This document shows, one piece after another, positions 15,745 to 20,644 of a stretch of 20,644 nucleotides of DNA. Both the position numbers and the translations under genes were made by a program. Location: assembly GCA_002361535.1 (NCBI GenBank), contig DETG01000009.1:1-20644 (forward strand), in the 5' to 3' direction. This stretch comes from Prevotella sp. UBA3294. Lineage in GTDB: Bacteria; Bacteroidota; Bacteroidia; Bacteroidales; Bacteroidaceae. Below the pieces are notes generated by a model. That model did no database searches and was not told the origin of the DNA. It saw only the letters and a list, made by a program, of their open reading frames with translations. The stretch's first letter is position 1; every line of letters starts with the position of its first letter.

Positions 15745-16191
15745 TTACAGCTTCTTTCTGAGCTTCTCGGCTTTCTCCTGAGCCTTCAAAGCCTTCTGCT
15801 GTGCCTTGGCGGCCTTCTCTTGTGCCTTGGCGGCCTTCATGGGGTCACCGCTGGCAACCTCGGCGGCTTTCTGTGCAGCTTTCTCGGCATCCTTCACGGC
15901 CTTTTCAGCATTCTTCTTGGCTTTCTCGGCATTCTGGATAGCCTTCTCGCGCTTCTCTGCCTCTTTCTGTTTCTTCTTAGCTTCCTTCTCTGCCTTCTTG
16001 GCTTCTTTCTCAGCCTTGGCCTGGGCTTTCAGGGCTTTCTGCTGTTCCTTGGCAGCTTTCTCCTGTGCCTTTGCCTGCTGGGCAGCGATGGCGGGATCAA
16101 CTTGATCTCCTACTACAGCTTGTGCGTTGGCGCTGATGCTCAGACAGAACATCACGGCAATGGCCAACAGTCTAAATACATTCTTTTTCAT
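15745..16191 (-). CDS. Exported Lys/Ala-rich coiled-coil protein, function unknown
   Basis: The 148-residue protein starts with a clear signal peptide (MKKN, hydrophobic core to about residue 20, ANA cleavage site near 23). The mature part is almost wholly Ala, Lys, Glu and Gln and should be a long charged helix or coiled coil. A GDP break at about residues 115-117 suggests two helices, perhaps a hairpin. Residues 40-62 and 121-143 are near-identical internal repeats (AKAQEKAAK-QQKALKAQ). It resembles TolA-like stalks and other low-complexity periplasmic helices in composition only, so I assign no function. The terminator lies directly downstream; no clear promoter was found in the repeat-filled 267-nt upstream spacer. 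Confidence 0.78.
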   Translation of the reverse strand: MKKNVFRLLAIAVMFCLSISANAQAVVGDQVDPAIAAQQAKAQEKAAKEQQKALKAQAKAEKEAKKAEKEAKKKQKEAEKREKAIQNAEKAKKNAEKAVKDAEKAAQKAAEVASGDPMKAAKAQEKAAKAQQKALKAQEKAEKLRKKL

Positions 16192-16215
16192 ACGCTTTAT
16201 TGTTTAAAATAAATA

Positions 16216-16277
16216 AATTATCTTTGGTTGCCCTTCGGACAGAATCGAGCATTTCCTTCTTTAGTGCCCTTCGGGCA
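16216..16277. other. Two mini-hairpins upstream of the Lys/Ala-rich gene
   Basis: TGCCC-TTC-GGACA (16229-16241, one mismatch) and TGCCC-TTC-GGGCA (16265-16277) have 5-bp stems and 3-nt loops, spaced 36 nt. Same family as 15648-15660. Confidence 0.6.
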
Positions 16278-16290
16278 AAAATCCAACAAA

Positions 16291-16370
16291 ATCTATCCAA
16301 AATCTATCATATCTATAAAAATCTATCAATTCTATATTTTGTAAGATTTTGATTAGATTTTGTAAGATTT
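16291..16370. repeat. AT-rich helically phased repeats
   Basis: ATCTATC or a one-base variant recurs at about 16291, 16302, 16311, 16321 and 16331, a 9-11 bp period. It is followed by two exact 13-bp copies of TTTTGTAAGATTT at 16337 and 16358, 21 bp apart. Periodicity near the helical repeat suggests intrinsically bent DNA. Confidence 0.65.
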
Positions 16371-16401
16371 GCCTTTCCCCGTAGGCGGCGATTTTCAATT
16401 C

Positions 16402-16442
16402 TCGCTGAAAGCGACCAAAAGAATATTTCTCGCCGAAGGCGA
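16402..16442. other. Covarying mini-hairpin pair after rhaD
   Basis: TCGCT-GAA-AGCGA (16402-16414) and TCGCC-GAA-GGCGA (16430-16442) are 28 bp apart and differ by a compensatory T-A to C-G change, so pairing is conserved. They lie just past the rhaD stop and may protect or end its mRNA. Confidence 0.65.
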
Positions 16443-16458
16443 CCCCAACCCCTCTATT

Positions 16459-17268
16459 CTATTTCGGCAGGTTAAACGCCTCACTCATCTCCTTCATCTG
16501 TGCCTCGCTCATGCCCTCGGGTACAAACCCCATGCTGCGGGCATCGATGTAGATCTTGGCAGCCTTGGAGAGCACATCAATCTGATCGAAGGCATCCATC
16601 ACATCCAGTCCCTGGGCAAACACACCGTGCTTCTCCCACAGCACCACATCGTAGTCATCGAGCTCCTTCAGGGTGGCATCGGCCAGTTCTACGCTTCCGG
16701 GAAGCTGGTAGGGGATGATACCCAAGCCTAACGGGCAGAATGCTTTGGTCTCTGGAATCATACTCCACAGGATCTTCGTCAGCACATCCTTTCCCAAGAA
16801 CTCACGGTTGTGACTCATGGCCACCAGTTCGATGGGGTGGGTGTGCACCGTGGCGTTGTAGGTACTGCCCTTCTCGATGAGGTGGTTGTGCACAGTCAGA
16901 TGACTGGGCAGTTCACTGGTGGGTTGCACCAGATTGTCGGCGATGATCACATACGAGGCACAGTCGTCCAAGATACGGATCACACTGCCGTTATCCATCG
17001 GCCATCGTGCGAGGTCGCGCATACGTTTCCCTGTTCCCTTGCAATAGAAATAGTTCCCTTTCAGCTTCGGTAGAGTCACGCCAATGGCCTTCACCTCACT
17101 GATGGCAGGCATCTGGCGGATCTCGTCGTCGATGAACTTCGTGATGTTTACAGTGATGTTACCGCCGTTTCTCTCTGCCCATCCGTTCTGCCACAGGTAT
17201 CCTGCGACTTCTGCTATTTTCTCAATTTCCTGCTTCAGCGCAGGTCTTCCTTCTAAGATACTTTTCAT
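16459..17268 (-). CDS. rhaD: Rhamnulose-1-phosphate aldolase
   Basis: The 269-residue class II aldolase cleaves L-rhamnulose 1-phosphate to dihydroxyacetone phosphate and L-lactaldehyde. Zinc ligands are visible as VHTHP (H142, H144) and WEKHGVF (H214), close to the H141, H143 and H212 of E. coli RhaD; the catalytic Glu is probably E119 in TSELPSH. The substrate loop GWAERNGGNITV (residues 29-40) matches RhaD rather than the shorter FucA or AraD. The ATG at 17268 follows a -7 box by about 34 nt. It is transcribed opposite to the rhaB operon and separated from it by the Lys/Ala-rich gene, so the pathway is split over two transcripts. Confidence 0.93.
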   Translation of the reverse strand: MKSILEGRPALKQEIEKIAEVAGYLWQNGWAERNGGNITVNITKFIDDEIRQMPAISEVKAIGVTLPKLKGNYFYCKGTGKRMRDLARWPMDNGSVIRILDDCASYVIIADNLVQPTSELPSHLTVHNHLIEKGSTYNATVHTHPIELVAMSHNREFLGKDVLTKILWSMIPETKAFCPLGLGIIPYQLPGSVELADATLKELDDYDVVLWEKHGVFAQGLDVMDAFDQIDVLSKAAKIYIDARSMGFVPEGMSEAQMKEMSEAFNLPK

Positions 17269-17301
17269 GTCGTTCGATTAGTTGAATTTGTTTCTGTGAT
17301 G

Positions 17302-17309
17302 CAAAGATA
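17302..17309 (-). promoter_or_regulatory. rhaD -7 box
   Basis: Minus-strand TATCTTTG, the same box as dnaG, about 34 nt before the rhaD ATG. As with rhaB, no TTTG is found at the normal -33 distance, which would fit an activator-dependent promoter shared by the two rhamnose transcripts. Confidence 0.65.
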
Positions 17310-17462
17310 ATGTTTTTTATTGATATATGTAAGCTTTCCCCCATTTTTTTTATTCCTTTTGGTAAAGGTTTCAGCCGTGCGCGCGGCAGGATTATTTCAA
17401 TTCCATGGATTCATTATTTTAATCTGGGAGATTGCTCCGCCCCTTGCAGCCCCCATGCCGTC

Positions 17463-17673
17463 CGCCTGCCGTTTTCCCGTTTTCCCGTTTCGTCAAGCGT
17501 TTCCCGATCCGTTTGCCGGTGAGAAATTTAGTTATTATTTATAATATAATATATATACTTATATATATAATATTAATATTATATATATAAGTAAAGTTAG
17601 ATGTCACGGTTATCATCACCATTCAAATCACATGACGAAACGGGAAAACGGGAAAACGGGAAAACGGCAAGCG
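17463..17673. repeat. Large inverted repeat with expandable CGGGAAAA octamers
   Basis: A perfect 27-bp inverted repeat (17469-17495 and 17633-17659) flanks 137 bp. Each arm is built of an 8-bp unit (TTTTCCCG left, CGGGAAAA right) capped by TTTCGTCA/TGACGAAA. The right arm has one more octamer; allowing for that, homology continues outward as CCGCCTGCCG against CCGCTTGCCG. A 38-bp palindrome sits near the centre. It could be an invertible segment, a MITE-like element or a large cruciform; no recombinase is in the window. Confidence 0.85.
17556..17593. repeat. Perfect 38-bp AT palindrome
   Basis: From TACTTATATA at 17556 to its complement ending at 17593 every base pairs, with the dyad between 17574 and 17575 and no loop. 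All but two base pairs are A-T. It lies inside the 27-bp inverted repeat, about 10 bp off its centre. Confidence 0.93.
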
Positions 17674-17826
17674 GCGTCTCACAGTATTTTCTGATCTCTC
17701 ACAGAACACGGATATAATTCAGCGTGTTTACGGTTTCCCTCCTTATGGAAGGGCTTGGGTGGCCCTTGTCACGCACTCTTAACATATTTTAATCGGCAAA
17801 CTCTTCCTTTTAATCAGTATTTTTTG

Positions 17827-17834
17827 TATATTTG
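17827..17834 (+). promoter_or_regulatory. LRR gene -7 box
   Basis: TATATTTG, about 45 nt before the LRR gene ATG; no good TTTG at -33. AAGGA at 17866-17871 is a possible ribosome binding site. Confidence 0.6.
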
Positions 17835-17878
17835 CAGCATATTATTATTAGTACCAACCATTTATATAAGGATCGATC

Positions 17879-20596
17879 ATGAAAACAATAGCAATGAAAA
17901 CAAAAATGAACGCAAGTAGGGTTTTTCTGTTAACCTTCTGCTTATTGATGATGAGTTCGCTCAAGGCGGCGGACGTCACGAAGTATGGCTTCTGGGTCGG
18001 TGGCGTGGAAGTAACCAGTGATAACTATACCAACATCACAAGCAGTGCCATTACAAGTGGCAGGGTGAAGTATGTCCCAAGCACGAATACGCTAACGCTT
18101 ACCAACTGTACCATCAAGCGCACGGGTAATTATGAGCGTGCCATCGAGAACAACAGTTGTGAGGGGCTAATCGTGAAATTCGTGGGAACCAATAATCTCA
18201 GTTCAGTAAACGCTTCAGCCGTGCGTTTCGAAACTAAAGGAACGCTTGAGGTGGTTTCTGGAACCACGACTCTTTCAAGTGAGAACTATGAGGGCATTTA
18301 TATGAAAGATGCTGGATTGACTATTATAGGTCCCGGACAATTGATTGTAAAATCCACCAAAGACTGTGCCATCGAAGGAAACTCAAACTCTGGTATAGGA
18401 CATAATAAAATTATTTTTAACGATGGGATAAGCGCAATCATCCAGGGAAAAAAAGGTGACCTCGTTGATGTGGATCCTTATTTTAATGTGGATAGTCATG
18501 GAAACTCAATTTTTGGGTCAGATTCAAATATAGAAGTAAGGCTCAAGGCAACAGGAAATTCTTCTTACCCCAATTATAGCAATAATTGCTTTCCTTTGGG
18601 TGGGGTCTATTCAACTAGTAATCTAACTACTGACGAAGACGGGGGGAGACCTGCTGTTATTGAGCCTATTGATGAATTATCAAACATGGGCTATGGAGTA
18701 TGGAGTCAGGATATTGTGGTGAGTTCCCGTTGGAAAGTACTCTTTATTAACGAGTTTTTCCCTGAGGACAAATTTCGTTCATTTTTGCGTCAGCATTTTG
18801 GTAAAGATTATCTGACAAAAGAGGAAGTGGCTAATTGTACCAAATTGGACATGAGCGGTCAAGGCATCGATTTTACAGATTCGGATGATGGTCCCTTTTA
18901 TCATCCAATACAATTTACAGGAATTAAACGCTTCGATGCACTGAAAACGTTTGATTGCAGTAACAATCACATGAAATGGCTTAAGATTGAAAGAAGTACA
19001 TCGTTGAAAGAACTCAATTGCTCGAATTGTCGACTCGAACGTCTGGATGATCCTGGGAATTTAACTATGCTCAACTGCGAGAATAATCTTTTGGGAGGCG
19101 ATGACCAAAATCCCTGGTGGGATTCAACCTCTTTAGATTGTCTTCTATCAACAAGCCTCAAGACACTGAAGTGTGGTGGGAATAACTTCGTAAAAATTAA
19201 TACAAACGATATAGATCATAGTAAATTTGCCTCTCTCACCACGCTGGATTGCAGCAATAGTACAAAACTCACTTCGCTCGATTGTTCTAATCTATCCCTA
19301 ACTTCTTTGAATGCAAGTGGGTGTTCACAGCTTACCAGTCTTAACTGCGAAAATAATGCCCTAACTTCTTTAAATTTAAGTGGATGTTCTCTGCTTACCA
19401 GTCTTGACTGTGATAATAATTCCCTAACTTCTTTAAATTTAAGTGCGTGTTCTCAGCTTACCTCTCTTGACTGCTCTAAGAATAAATTGGGAAGTCTTTC
19501 TGTATCAGGAAAGACCAATCTTCAAACCCTCAACTGTAGTGGCAATGCTTCGCTGACTTCCCTTAACTGTATGAACGACAGCAAGCTCAGTACGTTGGAT
19601 TGTTCAAGCTGTGCCTTAACATCAATGATTCTCACTAACTGTTCCAAATTGAGTTCGCTCAAATGTCAGTCCAACAAGTTCACAACGCTCAGTATTAAAA
19701 ACTTCAAGAGTCTGAAAACGCTCGACTGCAGCAGCAATGCAAAGTTGAAGACGCTGGATTGTTCCAATAATGCACTGACAAGTCTTTCTGTGACAGGCAA
19801 TTCTGTGTTAGAGAGTTTGGATTGTTCCAATAATGCACTGACAAGTCTTTCTTTAACAAACGACTCAAAACTGGAGACGTTGGTGTGCTCAAACAATAAA
19901 TTGGCAACTCTTACGATTTATGGCATCAGCAAGATTGGGCTCATCCAATGTGACGGTAACCAATTCACCTCACTTTCTTTTACGGGAATGCCATCGCTTT
20001 ATGAAGTCAAATGCAGCAGTAATCCAAAACTTAAGACGCTTTCGTGTTATAATAATCCACTGCTGGCCGAATTAGGTGTGGATGATTGTACCGCATTGCA
20101 AACCCTGGAGTGCTACGGTAATAATCTGAGTTCTCTTGACGTATCGACTTGCCCTGCCTTGCAAACACTGAATTGCTACAATAATAAAATAACAGAGCTT
20201 TTTCTTCCAGAACAAAATTCTAACCTCCAGTCTGTGAGTTGTTATTCGAATTGCATCTCGGATATGGAAGGGATTGTTAGCAGACTTCCTGACAGAAATG
20301 GTTCGGCTTCGGGATCATTGAAGGCCATTGACCCCAATCTGTCTACCGAACAGAATGTCATCACCCAGAGCCAGGTGCAGACTGCCTTGAACAATAACTG
20401 GAAAACCTACCAGAATGTCAATGGCTCATGGATAGTATATGAAGGAAGTAGCAATGGTATTGTAACAGGTATGGAGCCTGCAGTAAGCAGTGCCGCTGAA
20501 GATGCCACTCCGCTCTACAACCTCAGCGGTCAGCGAGTGGATAAGAACTACAAGGGCGTAGTGATTAGGAACAACAAGAAGGTAAGGATGAAATAG
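17879..20596 (+). CDS. Secreted Cys-ladder leucine-rich-repeat protein
   Basis: The 905-residue protein has a signal peptide (cleavage near residue 30, LKA-AD). Residues about 31-265 form a Thr/Ser/Asn-rich beta domain with WVGGVEVTSDNYTNI and PSTNTLTLTNCTI, probably a right-handed beta-helix. About residues 350-808 hold some 23 LRR units of about 21 residues, most with a Cys after the second Leu (LTSLDCSNN, LQTLNCYNN). The C-terminus TPLYNLSGQRV...KGVVIRNNKKVRMK is a tail seen on many secreted Prevotella proteins and resembles a sorting domain. Likely surface exposed and involved in adhesion or binding; the ligand is unknown. ATG17879 is preferred, but ATG17894 or ATG17906 would also leave a signal peptide. 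It is not the BspA (LRR_5) type. Confidence 0.88.
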   Translation: MKTIAMKTKMNASRVFLLTFCLLMMSSLKAADVTKYGFWVGGVEVTSDNYTNITSSAITSGRVKYVPSTNTLTLTNCTIKRTGNYERAIENNSCEGLIVKFVGTNNLSSVNASAVRFETKGTLEVVSGTTTLSSENYEGIYMKDAGLTIIGPGQLIVKSTKDCAIEGNSNSGIGHNKIIFNDGISAIIQGKKGDLVDVDPYFNVDSHGNSIFGSDSNIEVRLKATGNSSYPNYSNNCFPLGGVYSTSNLTTDEDGGRPAVIEPIDELSNMGYGVWSQDIVVSSRWKVLFINEFFPEDKFRSFLRQHFGKDYLTKEEVANCTKLDMSGQGIDFTDSDDGPFYHPIQFTGIKRFDALKTFDCSNNHMKWLKIERSTSLKELNCSNCRLERLDDPGNLTMLNCENNLLGGDDQNPWWDSTSLDCLLSTSLKTLKCGGNNFVKINTNDIDHSKFASLTTLDCSNSTKLTSLDCSNLSLTSLNASGCSQLTSLNCENNALTSLNLSGCSLLTSLDCDNNSLTSLNLSACSQLTSLDCSKNKLGSLSVSGKTNLQTLNCSGNASLTSLNCMNDSKLSTLDCSSCALTSMILTNCSKLSSLKCQSNKFTTLSIKNFKSLKTLDCSSNAKLKTLDCSNNALTSLSVTGNSVLESLDCSNNALTSLSLTNDSKLETLVCSNNKLATLTIYGISKIGLIQCDGNQFTSLSFTGMPSLYEVKCSSNPKLKTLSCYNNPLLAELGVDDCTALQTLECYGNNLSSLDVSTCPALQTLNCYNNKITELFLPEQNSNLQSVSCYSNCISDMEGIVSRLPDRNGSASGSLKAIDPNLSTEQNVITQSQVQTALNNNWKTYQNVNGSWIVYEGSSNGIVTGMEPAVSSAAEDATPLYNLSGQRVDKNYKGVVIRNNKKVRMK
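19296..19484 (+). repeat. 63-bp tandem repeats in the LRR gene
   Basis: CCCTAACTTCTTT recurs at 19296, 19359 and 19422, exactly 63 bp (21 codons) apart, with strong identity across the units. One unit equals one LRR, so repeat number can change without a frameshift. Confidence 0.85.
19756..19852 (+). repeat. Second 63-bp repeat pair in the LRR gene
   Basis: A 34-bp block beginning GGATTGTTCCAATAATGCAC is exactly repeated at 19756-19789 and 19819-19852, 63 bp apart; the rest of the unit has diverged. Confidence 0.85.
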
Positions 20597-20644
20597 GCAA
20601 CTTGTTGGCTCCCTGTGGGACACGGTTATAGGAATGCGGGCTTT

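Larger units (their letters stand above)
17269..17878. other. 610-bp intergenic region rhaD / LRR gene
   Basis: No credible gene. It holds the rhaD -7 box, a GC-rich stretch (17375-17470), a nested inverted repeat (17463-17673), two small stem-loops (AACACG/CGTGTT at 17705-17728; AAGGGC/GCCCTT at 17749-17767), a direct CTCACAG repeat (17678, 17697) and the LRR gene promoter. Composition changes sharply from GC-rich to almost pure AT and back. Confidence 0.75.

Noticed and set aside
15700..16212. Leu/Gly-rich plus-strand frame opposite the Lys/Ala-rich gene
   Set aside because: It is the antisense of a low-complexity gene; the minus-strand frame has a proper signal peptide and a terminator after it.
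11271..17268. L-fucose rather than L-rhamnose pathway
   Set aside because: The kinase matches rhamnulokinase and the aldolase is the longer RhaD form with matching zinc ligands; no FucA or FucP is present, although the isomerase alone would allow fucose.
17310..17544. Small plus-strand frames in the 610-bp gap
   Set aside because: Composition follows the underlying GC and AT blocks, no start signals, and one end lies in the inverted repeat arm.
17879..20596. BspA-type (LRR_5) protein
   Set aside because: Repeats are LTSLDCSNNxLTSL units of 21 residues, not the IGxxAFxxCxxLxxIxIP pattern.

Overview
The window looks like a chromosomal segment from a member of the Bacteroidota, most probably Prevotellaceae (Prevotella/Segatella type). 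Three things point there: repeated promoters of the Bacteroidota form TTTG-N19/20-TAnnTTTG, with few strong Shine-Dalgarno sites; lineage markers such as the DUF3822 protein beside rsmD; and a large secreted leucine-rich-repeat protein that ends in the LYNLSGQRV...KGVVI tail common in Prevotella. Assignment below family is inference.

Layout. 1-200 (-): start of etfB, cut by the window edge. 201-643: divergent intergenic region with a phased 22-bp palindromic repeat array. 644-5080 (+): probable operon dnaG, queD, queE, cls. 5081-5260: inverted arrays of a 7-bp satellite between convergent genes. 5244-8147 (-): rmuC and a RecD/Dda-like SF1 helicase. 8339-9753 (+): DUF3822 gene and rsmD. 9750-11078 (-): nhaD, convergent with rsmD and sharing a TTAA stop. 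11271-15637 (+): rhamnulokinase, an AraA/FucI-type isomerase and an MFS sugar porter, apparently an L-rhamnose operon. 15745-16191 (-): small exported Lys/Ala-rich helical protein. 16459-17268 (-): rhaD. 17269-17878: 610-bp intergenic region with a large nested inverted repeat. 17879-20596 (+): secreted Cys-ladder LRR protein.

How the genes work together. rhaB, the isomerase, the MFS porter and rhaD supply uptake, isomerisation, phosphorylation and aldol cleavage of L-rhamnose to DHAP and lactaldehyde. The isomerase and porter are not the usual RhaA/RhaI and RhaT types. queD and queE are two consecutive steps of 7-deazaguanine (queuosine) synthesis. The remaining genes are housekeeping: replication priming, cardiolipin synthesis, recombination/repair, rRNA methylation and sodium/proton exchange.

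I see no convincing defence system, mobile element with a transposase, CRISPR array, tRNA or rRNA. The unusual content is intergenic. Several gaps carry a different short-period satellite (22, 7, 8, 10/21 and 8 bp), often arranged as palindromes or inverted pairs, along with a recurring promoter cassette and a family of 13-nt mini-hairpins. The strongest candidates for a second look are the 22-bp phased array between etfB and dnaG, the nested inverted repeat upstream of the LRR gene, and the atypical rhamnose isomerase.
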